This document shows, piece by piece, positions 8,942-18,680 of a stretch of DNA of 64,000 bases. Every line of letters starts with the position of its first letter. Position 1 is the stretch's first letter. The notes under the pieces were generated by a model. The model was given only the letters and a program-made list of their open reading frames with translations. It made no database searches and was not told the DNA's origin. The stretch comes from Helicobacter sp. MIT 05-5294 (GTDB lineage: Bacteria; Campylobacterota; Campylobacteria; Campylobacterales; Helicobacteraceae): the NCBI RefSeq assembly GCF_000765675.1, contig NZ_JRPA02000008.1, positions 1-64,000 of the forward strand, given 5' to 3'. The translations under genes and the position numbers were made by a program.

Positions 8942-10266
8942 AACTACGAACCCAAACCCAAACAACGCTTAAAACAAAACTCTCTTCCACGCTTAAAAGT
9001 TGGCTTCCGATTCTCCAAAGCGGAATGAGTGATTTAGAAGAAACGCTAAGCGAGTTTGGCAAGGAGAATCCTTATTTTAATATCAAATCCAACATTGCGC
9101 AAGATTTTAGCTCCCAAAACTCTGCACAAAAAAAGCGTCAAAAAGAAATCCAAAGAGGCGCGAAAGGCTCTAGTTTAGAGGGAGATGGGATTGAACAATT
9201 TTGCATTCAAGAAGAATCCCTAGAAGTCGTGCTTAGCGGACAAATCGTGCCGCCTTTGTTTCCAACGAAAAGCTCTCAAGAAATCGCGAAAATGATCATT
9301 GAAAATCTTAATGAAGAGGGTTATTTCGAAGGGGATTGTGAGCAGATTGCACAGACTTGTAGCGAGATTCTCCAAACTCCAATCCACGCCACAGAGGTTG
9401 AAAAAATCCGCAAAAGATTCGCCTATCTTGACCCGCCCGGAATCGCGGCATTGGATTTGATAGAATCTTTTTATTTCCAATTAGACAATTTAGATGTATC
9501 AAACGAGGTTTATTCTCTATGCCTTGAGATTCTGCAGAATTTGGCAAATCACGCTAAGCACAAAAACGCGCCTTTTTATGAAAAAGCCATGCGTGTGATT
9601 CAAAGCTTCAAAAACCCCCCTGCCCTTGATTTTTTCCAAAAAGAAGCAGCGATTATCCCGGATATTTTGGTTTTGGAAGAAAAAAACAATATCCAAGTGC
9701 AAATCAATGAAAAATATTATCCAAGCATTGAAATCCAAACACAACCCAAAGATGATAAAATCAAATCCAAAGAAGAGTTTATCAAAACCAAAATCAAAGA
9801 AGCGCGCGACCTCGTAGATGCGCTTGAAATGCGTAAAGCCACCTTGTATAAAATTGGATTAATGATTGTAGAATACCAATACGAATTTTTCAAAGGAGGC
9901 GAAATCAAGCCAATGAAGCTTAAAGATTTAGCCGAAGAGTTTGGACACGCTCCTAGCACCATTTCACGCGCAATCTCCAATAAGTTTTTAGAATGCTCAC
10001 GCGGAATCTTCCCACTTAAAAACTTCTTCGCCACAGCGATTGATGAGGAAACTGCCAATACAACCATCAAAGACTTTGTTTCGGATTTAATCAAAAACGA
10101 AAACAAGCAAAAACCGCTAAGCGATAATAGAATCCTAGAACTAATTGAGGAGAAATTTAATATCAAAATGGTGCGACGCACGATTACAAAATACCGCGCC
10201 CAACTTAATATCGCAAGTTCTAGTGAGCGCAAAAAACTCTACAAAATCTCCCTCTCTTCACACTAG
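8938..10266 (+). CDS. rpoN: RNA polymerase sigma-54 factor
   Basis: Sigma-54 (442 residues) directs transcription of flagellar and other class II genes in Campylobacterota, with activators such as FlgR. The N-terminus carries the Gln/Leu-rich activator-interacting region, followed by the core-binding domain (about 95-290), a helix-turn-helix region ([18 protein letters not shown], about 323-340) and the RpoN box near the end (VRRTITKYR, about 411-419), which reads the -24 element. The ATG overlaps lptB by 4 nt (ATGA). The gene is complete and ends the operon. Confidence 0.95.
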   Translation: MKLRTQTQTTLKTKLSSTLKSWLPILQSGMSDLEETLSEFGKENPYFNIKSNIAQDFSSQNSAQKKRQKEIQRGAKGSSLEGDGIEQFCIQEESLEVVLSGQIVPPLFPTKSSQEIAKMIIENLNEEGYFEGDCEQIAQTCSEILQTPIHATEVEKIRKRFAYLDPPGIAALDLIESFYFQLDNLDVSNEVYSLCLEILQNLANHAKHKNAPFYEKAMRVIQSFKNPPALDFFQKEAAIIPDILVLEEKNNIQVQINEKYYPSIEIQTQPKDDKIKSKEEFIKTKIKEARDLVDALEMRKATLYKIGLMIVEYQYEFFKGGEIKPMKLKDLAEEFGHAPSTISRAISNKFLECSRGIFPLKNFFATAIDEETANTTIKDFVSDLIKNENKQKPLSDNRILELIEEKFNIKMVRRTITKYRAQLNIASSSERKKLYKISLSSH

Positions 10267-10340
10267 TTTCAGCTTAGCTTCACATTAGCTTCACACTGAC
10301 AAGCTAAAATCGCACTATCCAAATTTTTAAGGAGCAAACA

Positions 10341-10784
10341 ATGAAAACAAAATTTATTTTCTCTGTTGCACTCGTAGGTGCTTTAATCTCTAGCGCGTTA
10401 AGTGCGGATTATTCTAAAACAAGCAATGAAGAGCTTGTCAAACTATCGGGCAAAGTCTCTCCCAAGGATTATCCTGATTATAAAATAGAAATCCACAAAC
10501 GCATAGAAGAAATGAAAGTCAAAGACGCAAGAGCATTTCAAGAACAACTACGCGCAGCGCATTTAAAGGCGACAGAAAAAATGTCAGAAACAGAATATCG
10601 CAAGTATCAAGAAGAGCGCAGAATAGCCATACAAAAGCATATGGATTCTATGACGGGCGCAGAGATTAGAGAAAGTGGGCTGATGGGAAGAGGCTTTCAT
10701 CACAATAGAGGCTTTCACGATACTAAAGGCTATGGGCATGGGAAGCGGAATCTAGACTGCCCAACTAGACCGCATAGATTCTAA
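10341..10784 (+). CDS. small exported DUF1104-like protein
   Basis: A 147-residue protein with a clear signal peptide (positive start MKTK, hydrophobic core, cleavage likely after ALSA near residue 22). The mature part is mostly charged helix (about 28-118), resembling the DUF1104 family of small periplasmic proteins in Helicobacter and Campylobacter. The tail (about 118-147) is rich in Gly, His and Arg and may bind metal. The ATG has a strong AAGGAG ribosome-binding site. The upstream gap contains two direct AGCTTCACA copies of unknown meaning. The function is unknown; the family call is moderate. Confidence 0.7.
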   Translation: MKTKFIFSVALVGALISSALSADYSKTSNEELVKLSGKVSPKDYPDYKIEIHKRIEEMKVKDARAFQEQLRAAHLKATEKMSETEYRKYQEERRIAIQKHMDSMTGAEIRESGLMGRGFHHNRGFHDTKGYGHGKRNLDCPTRPHRF

Positions 10785-10841
10785 CACCTCTTTAGCTTAT
10801 GCTTTATCATAAGGGCTTTCGCATCGTGCGTTAGCCCTCGC

Positions 10842-11013
10842 CGTCATTGCGAGAATTGCAACGCAATTCATGGTGTGCAATTTGTGAAACAAATTTCACC
10901 CGCTTCAGCGCAAATCTATAATGTAGAGATTCAGAAAACTTTACAATGGAAATTTCAAAGGCGAAATTCTAGATTATGGATTGCTTTGTCTGCTTCGCTT
11001 CCTCGCAATGACG
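10842..11013. repeat. dispersed inverted-repeat element
   Basis: A long member of the family (about 170 bp), running from CGTCATTGCGAG to CTCGCAATGACG. Its ends are perfect inverted repeats and the centre again carries an AATGGAA...AAGGCGA signature. It fills most of the gap between two convergent genes. Just before it, 10812-10838 can form an imperfect hairpin that could end the DUF1104-like transcript. Confidence 0.72.
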
Positions 11014-11057
11014 ACAGGTGAGGTTCCATAGCCAATTTGATTTTTAAAACAACACAA

Positions 11058-11927
11058 TTACCGATGCCAATTTTGCTTTTTTGCGCGGTATTTGCCACGA
11101 ATCGCAACCGCAAAAGGCACGAACTGATGACGGAACTTCAGCGCAAAATTGCGCATTTTTTTGAGATTCCGACTATCAACTGCATAGAGCATTTGATACT
11201 CTTCAGGCGAGAAAAACCACGCGCCCTTAGGCTTAAAAATCCTAAATCCCAAACGATTGATTGCGCTTAGGCGCGAAAGCTCCATAAAGATTCCATCAGA
11301 AATATCCATACCCGCCTTTGCGATTTGATTTAGACTAAAAAGCATATCAGGATACAAAAGAGGCTTGGCAAAGCGAGAAAATTTCGGGATTCTTTTATTA
11401 GCATAGAATCGCAAACAAGTTTTTAGGGTTTGGAGATTGCGCCCAAAACTCTGCGCTTTGGCGTGATTTAAAGCACCCTTAGGGCTGATATATCCCAATA
11501 AATTTCCTCTTTTGATTCCGCTACGATATAGAGTTTTGCGCCTTTCTTGTCCTAAAAGTGTCAAAGAAAAGTGCAACTTCTCGCCCACAAGCGTATCGCC
11601 ACCGATAATTTGAAGTTGATGTTTTTTGGCACTTTCTCCTATGATTTGTGCAAGTCTTGTAACTTCTTGAAAACAAGCAGGGATACAAAGGCTTAAAAGC
11701 GCAAAGCGTGGAATCGCATTCATCGCGTAAATATCAGAGAGATTAACCAAAAAGCATTTCTCTACAAGAGATTCCAAATCCGCCCACGCTAATTTGAAAT
11801 GAACCTCTTCAAAAAACGCGTCATTGGCAATCACATAGGAATCTAGCAAGACGCCATCATCTCCGATTCCAAAAGTTGCGCCGCTTTGCTTAAGTGCGCT
11901 AATAAATGCCTTTTCCCTATCACGCAT
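11058..11927 (-). CDS. thiL: thiamine-monophosphate kinase
   Basis: ThiL phosphorylates thiamine monophosphate to the cofactor thiamine diphosphate. The 289-residue protein has the AIR-synthase-like fold signatures: IGDDGVLL near 21-28, NDAFFEEVHF near 34-43, VNLSDIYAMNA near 61-71, IGGDT near 107-111 and GMDISDGI in the second half. It is shorter at the C-terminus than the roughly 320 residues of E. coli ThiL, which seems common in Helicobacter (recalled, not checked). It starts 5 nt after nadC and probably belongs to the same leftward operon. Confidence 0.88.
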   Translation of the reverse strand: MRDREKAFISALKQSGATFGIGDDGVLLDSYVIANDAFFEEVHFKLAWADLESLVEKCFLVNLSDIYAMNAIPRFALLSLCIPACFQEVTRLAQIIGESAKKHQLQIIGGDTLVGEKLHFSLTLLGQERRKTLYRSGIKRGNLLGYISPKGALNHAKAQSFGRNLQTLKTCLRFYANKRIPKFSRFAKPLLYPDMLFSLNQIAKAGMDISDGIFMELSRLSAINRLGFRIFKPKGAWFFSPEEYQMLYAVDSRNLKKMRNFALKFRHQFVPFAVAIRGKYRAKKQNWHR

Positions 11928-11932
11928 TAATT

Positions 11933-12760
11933 TTAGTCTATTTTCATACTCAAATCAATCCAAACCGCTTGGTGCGTAATCGCCCCAACAGATACCGCAT
12001 CAACGCCACTTTGGGCATATTCTCGGATATTTCTAAGGTTGATATTGCCACTTGCTTCTAGCAAAACATTAGGAGCCATTTCATTGCGCATTTTGACGAC
12101 TTCTTTAACCATTGGAATCTCCATATTATCGCACATTAAAATATCCACTTGCGCCTCTAGGGCTTCTTTTGCCTGTAAAAGATTCTCACACTCTACTTCA
12201 ATATTTGCGACAAAGGGGGTCTTCCCGCGTATATCTTCAATAAATTTTTTCAGTGAAAGAATCCTTGTCAAATGCGTATCTTTAAGCATTAAACAATCAT
12301 CTAAGCCCGAACGATGATTCACCGCGCCACCATTGCGTGTAGAGTATTTTTCAAACTCCCGAAGCAAAGGGCGCGTTTTTCTTGTATCTAGCAAGACGCA
12401 GTTTGTGCCTTCTAGCTTTTGTGCATAGGTGTGCGTTAGGGTTGCGATTCCGCTAGAATGCTCCAATAAATTCAAAATCGTGCGTTCTGCGCTTAGCAAT
12501 TCGCTCATATTTCCTTCAAAATTCACGATTCGCTCACCTGCCCTAAACACCATACCATCATCAAAGATAAATTCACATTTTAGGTTTAACAACTCACAAA
12601 GTCGTTCAATATAAATCTTCCCTGACAACACGCCCTCTTCTCTTGCAAGAATATAAGCTTCTATGTTAGTATCGTTTTTCATTCGCGTATATAAATCACC
12701 GCGTCCAATATCCTCTTGTAACACTTCTTTCAAAAAATTATCTAGTAAAATCTTGTGCAT
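11933..12760 (-). CDS. nadC: quinolinate phosphoribosyltransferase
   Basis: NadC converts quinolinate and PRPP to nicotinate mononucleotide in de novo NAD synthesis. The 275-residue protein has the family landmarks: EDIGRGD (15-21), DTRKTRP and NHRSGLDD in the middle, and the C-terminal barrel segments EVECENL, MCDNM and EASGNI. A strong AAGGAG lies 5-6 nt before the ATG. It follows nadA closely, so the two consecutive NAD-pathway enzymes are co-expressed, with psd upstream as remembered in H. pylori. Confidence 0.95.
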   Translation of the reverse strand: MHKILLDNFLKEVLQEDIGRGDLYTRMKNDTNIEAYILAREEGVLSGKIYIERLCELLNLKCEFIFDDGMVFRAGERIVNFEGNMSELLSAERTILNLLEHSSGIATLTHTYAQKLEGTNCVLLDTRKTRPLLREFEKYSTRNGGAVNHRSGLDDCLMLKDTHLTRILSLKKFIEDIRGKTPFVANIEVECENLLQAKEALEAQVDILMCDNMEIPMVKEVVKMRNEMAPNVLLEASGNINLRNIREYAQSGVDAVSVGAITHQAVWIDLSMKID

Positions 12761-12773
12761 TTTTACTCCTTTT

Positions 12774-13769
12774 TTAAGATAATTGTAGCATTTTATCTAA
12801 TGCTTTTTTTGCACTCTTTGCGATTTTAGAATCCAAAAGAATCTCATTATAAGATTCGCCTTTTTGGATTGCTTGTAGGCATTTTAACACATCTTGCAAA
12901 GTCGTTTCATTCATTGTTGGGCATTCGGGCTTTGTAGAGCTTAGCACAAAAGTGTTTTGGATTCCATTAATAGGCTTTCTTAAGCGATTGACGAGATTAA
13001 ATTCCGTGCCTACGGCGACTTTTTGGGCTTCATCTAAACTCTGCACATATTGGATTATTTGGCTAGTTGAGCCGACAAAATCCGCTTTTTGGACAACACT
13101 GGGCTGACATTCAGGATGCACGGCAATCAAAATATCAGGAAATTTAGCACGATAAAAGTCAATATCTTGTGGGGTAAAGAGCTGATGCACAGAACAAAAT
13201 CCATTATAACAAATCACTTGCGCTTCCTTGATAGCTTCCACAGAATCCAGACCTAAAACCGCGCTTTTAAGCCCGTTTTGACTTGCAAGATTCTGTCCCA
13301 AACAGCTATCGGGCAAGAAGAATATTTTTTTGTTGGATTTAAGAGCAAAATCTAAAATCTTTGCCGCATTAGAACTCGTGCAAACAACACCCTCTAGCTC
13401 TGCGACTTTGGCTTTCACTTCGGCATTAGAGTTAATATAAGTAATCGGAAAAATCTCTGTGATTCCATAGCTTTTTAACAACGCGATAGATTGATCAAAA
13501 TAATCACTATCTATCATTCTTGCCATAGAACAACACGCGATTCTTGGCATAAAGACTTGTTTTGTCGGGGCTAAGATTTTTACGCTTTGCCCCATAAAGC
13601 CAACACCGCAAAAGATGATTTTAGATTTTTCACTCGCACTAGCTTTACGCGCTAATTCTAAACTATCTCCTGTCAAATCAGCCATTTCTACGATTTCATC
13701 ACGCTGATAAAAATGCGCAACCAAAAGTGCGTCTAATTCTGTCAATAAATCTCTAATTTGTTGTTTCAT
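12774..13769 (-). CDS. nadA: quinolinate synthase
   Basis: NadA is the [4Fe-4S] enzyme that condenses iminoaspartate with dihydroxyacetone phosphate to quinolinate (331 residues from the chosen start). Conserved segments include [48 protein letters not shown] and the C-terminal [10 protein letters not shown], which carry the cluster cysteines. I chose the ATG at 13769, which has AAGGAAA about 5 nt before it; the earlier in-frame codon is a TTG without a ribosome-binding site. It lies 10 nt after psd. Confidence 0.95.
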   Translation of the reverse strand: MKQQIRDLLTELDALLVAHFYQRDEIVEMADLTGDSLELARKASASEKSKIIFCGVGFMGQSVKILAPTKQVFMPRIACCSMARMIDSDYFDQSIALLKSYGITEIFPITYINSNAEVKAKVAELEGVVCTSSNAAKILDFALKSNKKIFFLPDSCLGQNLASQNGLKSAVLGLDSVEAIKEAQVICYNGFCSVHQLFTPQDIDFYRAKFPDILIAVHPECQPSVVQKADFVGSTSQIIQYVQSLDEAQKVAVGTEFNLVNRLRKPINGIQNTFVLSSTKPECPTMNETTLQDVLKCLQAIQKGESYNEILLDSKIAKSAKKALDKMLQLS

Positions 13770-13779
13770 TGATATTTCC

Positions 13780-14634
13780 TTATGATGATTTGTCTTCAAA
13801 ATAATTGGAATCTTGAGAATCCTTTGGTATTTGAGATTCTATGGTTTGCGTTTTTGAGCTATGAGCCGCTATACATTGCCCGAAATAAACCTCTTCTCCA
13901 ATTTTCAAATCATAATGCCAATTTTTGGTCAATAACACAATCGTAGAACCCATCAAAAAACTTCCAATTTCATCGCCCTTTTGAAGCGATATAGGAGGTT
14001 CAAAGGACACGCTTTGAGATTCTTTAAATTCCACAACTTCAGGCGCGAAGTTTATTTGAATCTTGCCCACATTAAGCGCACCCACAGCAATTAAATAGAA
14101 CGATTCCCCAAACTCATCTTCGCATTCTAGCACGACGCGTTTGTTTTGGGTGAAAACTTCATTGTGTTTAAGTAGGGATTTTTCACACACGCTAAGCAGT
14201 TTGCCTTGGATAAACTCCAAATACTTGACTTTAAGATTCAAAGGTGCGTGGAATCTATGATAATCGCGAGGCGAGAGATAGAAATTAACAAAATAATAGC
14301 CCTCTTCTAATTTCTTCCTCACAAAATCACTCACACGATAACTTTTACCTTTGATTTGCATTGCATAATCTTCTTGGCATAAACCCATTTCCATAATCCT
14401 AGAATCGCAAGGAGCAATCAAATGAAATTTCGCTTTATCAAAAGGGCGCATTTTGACAAGTGAGCGCGTAAAAAGCGCGTTGAGATTCGGGAAACTCGCC
14501 AAAGTATCAAATTCATCTAATTTAATATCAAAAATCTTCACATAAGCCGCATTAATCCAACGCTGCAATCTAGGGTGAAATCTATAACGAGCGAACCTTT
14601 CAAAACATAAAGAAAGCATATTTGTGTAATGCAA
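13780..14634 (-). CDS. psd: phosphatidylserine decarboxylase
   Basis: Psd makes phosphatidylethanolamine from phosphatidylserine at the inner membrane. The 284-residue proenzyme has the [14 protein letters not shown] block near the middle and the self-cleavage motif MGST (in [10 protein letters not shown], about 235-244), where the Ser becomes the pyruvoyl group; most homologues read LGST. The start is a TTG, chosen because AAGGAG lies exactly 5 nt upstream; an ATG five codons later is possible. It lies just behind bpt and ahead of nadA. Confidence 0.94.
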   Translation of the reverse strand: MHYTNMLSLCFERFARYRFHPRLQRWINAAYVKIFDIKLDEFDTLASFPNLNALFTRSLVKMRPFDKAKFHLIAPCDSRIMEMGLCQEDYAMQIKGKSYRVSDFVRKKLEEGYYFVNFYLSPRDYHRFHAPLNLKVKYLEFIQGKLLSVCEKSLLKHNEVFTQNKRVVLECEDEFGESFYLIAVGALNVGKIQINFAPEVVEFKESQSVSFEPPISLQKGDEIGSFLMGSTIVLLTKNWHYDLKIGEEVYFGQCIAAHSSKTQTIESQIPKDSQDSNYFEDKSS

Positions 14635-14636
14635 AA

Positions 14637-15350
14637 CTACTCCTTAACCCAAAGAGGGTTTTCATTTAAGTCCGGACGATTGCAAAGAATTTCAAAAGGC
14701 TTGAAACGCTCTTTATAGCCCATTGAAAGATGATTTGGTATCCAATAGCCCGGATAAAGATATTTGATATTATACCTTTTTGCAACTTCTATCTGTTTGA
14801 GAATAGAATAAGTGCCGATAGAAAAATGCTCATAATCGTGGTCATAAAAACAATAAACCGCCGAAATCACGGGAGGCAAAATATCCACATAGGCAACACC
14901 TACTAATTTTTCTCCCACATAATAATCAAATTCATAACCAAAGTCTAAATATCCTTGCACAAAAGTATCATAATATGCCTCTAAGGTGATTCCTTGATAT
15001 TCCCAACCCTTTTTTTCTTGCATTTTTTGGTGGTATTTTTCATAAAGAGACAAATGCTCATTACTCACTCTTGGGCGCGTAACTTGCAGGGTAAGAGGAG
15101 CTTTTAGTGTGCGTTTGTTGGATTTAGAAAATACGAAATTCGCACAATCTTGACGGATAGAAATACACGCATCGCAGCTCTTGCAAGTTGGCACGAAAAA
15201 GTAATTCCCAAATCGCCTCCAACCACGCTCTAACAGCGCATAATAAAGATAAGTCGTGCAATCTTTAATATAAAAATACCGAAAAGACGCTTCTAAATTT
15301 GGCAAATAGCTACAAGGTCTTGGAGCTTGGACTAACTCATAAACTTCCAT
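14637..15350 (-). CDS. bpt: aspartate/glutamate leucyltransferase (N-end rule)
   Basis: Bpt transfers leucine from leucyl-tRNA to proteins that start with Asp or Glu, marking them for ClpAP/ClpS-type degradation. The 237-residue protein has the ATE/Bpt N-terminal cysteine region (CSYLP at 13-17 and CKSCDACISIRQD near 56-68) and a GNAT-like C-terminal half with the segment YLYPGYWIPN. Length fits the bacterial family. It starts 3 nt after the MltC-like gene stops. Confidence 0.92.
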   Translation of the reverse strand: MEVYELVQAPRPCSYLPNLEASFRYFYIKDCTTYLYYALLERGWRRFGNYFFVPTCKSCDACISIRQDCANFVFSKSNKRTLKAPLTLQVTRPRVSNEHLSLYEKYHQKMQEKKGWEYQGITLEAYYDTFVQGYLDFGYEFDYYVGEKLVGVAYVDILPPVISAVYCFYDHDYEHFSIGTYSILKQIEVAKRYNIKYLYPGYWIPNHLSMGYKERFKPFEILCNRPDLNENPLWVKE

Positions 15351-15353
15351 TGA

Positions 15354-16598
15354 CTACTTTAAACTTAAATGAAGTTTGGAATCTTTTAGGGATTCTGCAT
15401 TGCCACTTTGTGTTTGAAATTCTTTTTTAGCGGTCGTTACTTTTTGTAAATAATTACGCGCTTCTTCGTATTTCAAGGAAGTGCGTAATTTACGATACAC
15501 TTCAGCAGAAGTCATTGAATTAATCACTTGCACTGCCTTTGTGCGGTCTTTGTCAAACACACTTAAGACATTTCCGCTTCCTGTATTATAAGCTGCAATC
15601 ACGCAATATTCGTGGGATAATGAGTTTTTCACACCCGTAATATAGCGCGTAAAAAGAATATTTAGATAAGTAGAACCATATTGGATATTGGTTTTTGGCA
15701 CAAAAAGCATTTCTTTAGTTGGGATTCCATCTTGATTATTAAGAGTTCTATAAACATCTCTTCCGGCACTTGTTGGCACGACTTGCATTAATCCATAAGC
15801 TGGAATATGGCTCACCGCATAAGGGTTAAAGCTAGATTCTGTTTTGATAATTGCGAAGATTAATGCCTGTTCTAGCTGATATTGTTTAGCAAAAATTGCG
15901 ACATATTCGCCGTATTTATGCTCACTTTGCGCTTCTCTATCTTCTACCATATCAAATTGCACGAAATAAACTTTCTTTTTTGTGCCATTTTCTGTAATCT
16001 CTGTCGTTTGAAGCTTATTTGCGAGTAAATACTCCGCATAGCGATTCGCTCTCCATGGATAAAGCACCGCTTCTCCCTCATTATCCTTTACCAAATCCGC
16101 CAAATAAGGTTTGCTTGTAAAGGTAACTTCTTTGTCTGAATACAAATCCACTTCTTCTGGGTCTTCTGGCGTTAATAGCGTCGTAACGATTGCCTTTTTG
16201 AGGGATTCTTCGGGATTCTTTGTATCTAGTGTTGCTACGGAAATCACGCCTTTGCTAAAATCCACTTGAGCGCGTGAAAGGTAAGAATCTGTGTATTTAA
16301 CATACACTTCTTGCGAGGCGGTAGGCGCATTGTCTTCGCCCCATTTTTTAGAAGCATTTTGTGTCAAAGTCTCCACAACTTTTTTGAAGTTTGCTTGAAA
16401 ACTTTTAATATCCGCTTCAATTTGCTCGGGATTTAGCGCGTAATTTACAGCTTTTTTAATCACCTGTTCTTTGGAGATACCTTGAGTGAGAATCTGCGGA
16501 TTATAAATCAAATCCCTCACACCAAACAAACAACCGCTTAATAGGATTCCGCTTCCTATAATAATGCTGAAATTTTTTGCGATTCTAAGGATTTTCAA
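15354..16598 (-). CDS. membrane-bound lytic murein transglycosylase, MltC-like
   Basis: A 414-residue peptidoglycan lytic transglycosylase that cuts glycan strands to anhydromuropeptides. The N-terminus is a lipoprotein signal peptide with lipobox LLSGC (about 19-23). An MltC-type N-terminal domain follows (to about 220), then a goose-lysozyme-like SLT domain with catalytic Glu in IIKTESSFNPYA and the motifs YGLMQVVP and AAYNTGSGNV. The start is a TTG overlapping the DJ-1 gene stop by 4 nt, so it is translationally coupled. Assignment to MltC rather than another SLT lipoprotein is likely. Confidence 0.87.
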   Translation of the reverse strand: MKILRIAKNFSIIIGSGILLSGCLFGVRDLIYNPQILTQGISKEQVIKKAVNYALNPEQIEADIKSFQANFKKVVETLTQNASKKWGEDNAPTASQEVYVKYTDSYLSRAQVDFSKGVISVATLDTKNPEESLKKAIVTTLLTPEDPEEVDLYSDKEVTFTSKPYLADLVKDNEGEAVLYPWRANRYAEYLLANKLQTTEITENGTKKKVYFVQFDMVEDREAQSEHKYGEYVAIFAKQYQLEQALIFAIIKTESSFNPYAVSHIPAYGLMQVVPTSAGRDVYRTLNNQDGIPTKEMLFVPKTNIQYGSTYLNILFTRYITGVKNSLSHEYCVIAAYNTGSGNVLSVFDKDRTKAVQVINSMTSAEVYRKLRTSLKYEEARNYLQKVTTAKKEFQTQSGNAESLKDSKLHLSLK

Positions 16599-17161
16599 AC
16601 GCTTAACATTCCTGTTTGAACTTCTTGAGACTTCTGCTCACCTGCAAAAACACGCGCGAGAAAAAACGCAAACTCCAATGCTGTCGCAGGTCCCCTAGAA
16701 GTAATCAAATTACCATCTTGCACGACATTTGAATCTGCTTTGTAATGAGGATTGTCAATCTCTTTTTCAATACTAGGATAGCAAGTGAAATTTTGATTAG
16801 TCAAAATCTTGTGCTTAAAAAGTGCTAAAGGTGCTGCACAAATCGCAGCGCAGATTCTTTCTTTTTCATTTAATTCGGACAGAATCGCGTGTAAAGCAGT
16901 AGAGGCGATTAGATTTTGTGTACCTTCCCAACCACCGGGCAAAACCACTCCATCTAAATTATTGGCTTGAATTTCTGAAATTTTCAAATCCGCGACAATC
17001 TTAACACCGCTTTGAGATTCCACAACAAGACTTTCTTGCGATTCTTTATCTACCGCAGCAAGGATTACTTCGCAGCCTACCCGCCTTAGCACATCTATCA
17101 CACAAATCGCTTCAATCTCTTCAAACCCTTTTGCAAGTGGTATTAAAACTCTCGTTGCCAT
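16595..17161 (-). CDS. DJ-1/PfpI family protein
   Basis: A 188-residue DJ-1-superfamily protein, close to the YajL/ThiJ group linked to oxidative stress and protein or glyoxal deglycation. Features include FEEIEAI (13-19, the conserved Glu), the strand VVLPGGWEG and the nucleophile-elbow cysteine in ICAAICAAPLA (about 102-112). The ATG has AAGGGG about 6 nt upstream. The exact biochemical role of these proteins is debated, so no symbol is given. It sits between efp and the transglycosylase in the leftward operon. Confidence 0.85.
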   Translation of the reverse strand: MATRVLIPLAKGFEEIEAICVIDVLRRVGCEVILAAVDKESQESLVVESQSGVKIVADLKISEIQANNLDGVVLPGGWEGTQNLIASTALHAILSELNEKERICAAICAAPLALFKHKILTNQNFTCYPSIEKEIDNPHYKADSNVVQDGNLITSRGPATALEFAFFLARVFAGEQKSQEVQTGMLSV

Positions 17162-17170
17162 TGCTTCCCC

Positions 17171-17734
17171 TTATTTTACTTTATCCAAATATTCGCCTGT
17201 TTCTGTATTGACGCGAATCACATCGCCCTCTAATACATGGTAAGGCACTTGCACTACCGCGCCTGTTTCTAGTGTAGCAGGTTTTTTACCCGCACTTGTT
17301 GTATCGCCTTTGAAGTTTGGGGGCGTTTCGATGATTTTTAATTCCACGGTTTGTGGCACATTCACCGTGATTGCTTTGCCATTGTGAAACAAAACACTCG
17401 CTGCCATTCCATCAATTAGCCATTTCGCAACCTCTCCCACTTGGTCTTCACTTAAGCCAATTTGCTCATAGTTTTCGTTATCCATAAACTGAAAATAATC
17501 GCCATCGTGGTATAAAAACTGCATAGAGCGTTCTTGTAAGTTGGGTTCTTCGCATTTATCCCCTGCGTGGAATGTTTTTTCTAACACTCTGCCATCTAAA
17601 AAAGATTTCATTTTAACGCGCACAAACGCCGCACCTTTGCCGGGTTTAACATGCTGATACTCTGTGATTCTATAAGGAATCCCCTCTAATTCCACTTTTA
17701 AACCCTTTTTTAAATCTCCCATTGAATAAGCCAT
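17171..17734 (-). CDS. efp: translation elongation factor P
   Basis: EF-P rescues ribosomes stalled at polyproline. The 187-residue protein has the three-domain length of the family, the [10 protein letters not shown] tip loop near 31-40 with the Lys that is modified in some bacteria, and the C-terminal signature [15 protein letters not shown]. No modification genes are visible in the window. The ATG follows AAGGAC. It lies between fba and the DJ-1 gene, an order I recall next to ppiC-fba in H. pylori. Confidence 0.96.
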   Translation of the reverse strand: MAYSMGDLKKGLKVELEGIPYRITEYQHVKPGKGAAFVRVKMKSFLDGRVLEKTFHAGDKCEEPNLQERSMQFLYHDGDYFQFMDNENYEQIGLSEDQVGEVAKWLIDGMAASVLFHNGKAITVNVPQTVELKIIETPPNFKGDTTSAGKKPATLETGAVVQVPYHVLEGDVIRVNTETGEYLDKVK

Positions 17735-17747
17735 TTTTGTCCTTTAT

Positions 17748-18671
17748 TTAAATTTTATTAGAGCTTCCTAAAATATCCATACGCTCGGCGATTACTTTAA
17801 CCATAAATTCTTTAGCAGGGGCGAAGAATTTACGCAAATCAAATTGTGTTTTGTCTTCGTTTGCCACACGCCTAACTTCTGACATAAACGCGATTCTTAA
17901 ATCCGTATCGGTGTTGATTTTGTTAATCCCACCTTTCACTGCTTCTTGTAAAAATGCAAAAGGCACACCTTTGCTTCCTTTTAAATCCCCTCCACTTGCC
18001 AAAAAGGCTTCACTGACATTTTGTGGAATCGCACTTGCACCATGTAAAACCAATGGAATCTTTGTGCGTTTCTTAACTTCAATCAAGCGTTCAAAATCTA
18101 GCTTGGGTTCGCCTTTGAATTTAAACGCTCCATGACTTGTGCCGATAGCTGGAGCTAGAAAATCCACTTTGGATTCTTTAACAAACTCTTCTGCCTCACT
18201 AGGATTGACCAAACACGCGTCTTTTTCATCAACAGAAATATTATCTTCAATCCCCATTAAACGCCCGAGTTCCGCTTCTACACTCACTCCGGCAATATGC
18301 GCGACTTCTACTACTCTTTTGGTTTCTTTAAGATTCTCTTCAAAACAATGATGACTTGCGTCAATCATCACCGAAGTAAATCCCGCACGAATCGCTTTAA
18401 CGCAGGATTCAAAGCTTGTCCCATGATCCAAATGCAATGCCACAGGAATATGAGGGTAAGCATTGGCTAGAATCTTGACCATTCCCACCGCCATATCAAT
18501 CCCCAAGTATTTGATTGCACCCTCACTTGCTTGAACGATGATTGGAGAATTTTTGCGATTTGCCGCTTCAAAAATCGCACTTAGCATTTCGTAATTCACG
18601 AAGTTAAACGCACCCACGCCGTAGTTTTCTTTATTTGCCTTATCTAAGATAGAATTTCCACAAACTAGCAT
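17748..18671 (-). CDS. fba: fructose-bisphosphate aldolase, class II
   Basis: This zinc-dependent aldolase (307 residues) interconverts fructose 1,6-bisphosphate with two triose phosphates; in this group it serves mainly gluconeogenesis. Zinc ligands are visible in LHLDHGTS (about 79-86), SHGAFKF and VLHGASAIP. The short form matches the Helicobacter type of class IIA/B enzymes. The gene has AAGGAA before its ATG and is spaced about 10 nt from both ppiC and efp, within one leftward operon. Confidence 0.95.
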   Translation of the reverse strand: MLVCGNSILDKANKENYGVGAFNFVNYEMLSAIFEAANRKNSPIIVQASEGAIKYLGIDMAVGMVKILANAYPHIPVALHLDHGTSFESCVKAIRAGFTSVMIDASHHCFEENLKETKRVVEVAHIAGVSVEAELGRLMGIEDNISVDEKDACLVNPSEAEEFVKESKVDFLAPAIGTSHGAFKFKGEPKLDFERLIEVKKRTKIPLVLHGASAIPQNVSEAFLASGGDLKGSKGVPFAFLQEAVKGGINKINTDTDLRIAFMSEVRRVANEDKTQFDLRKFFAPAKEFMVKVIAERMDILGSSNKI

Positions 18672-18680
18672 TGGGATTCC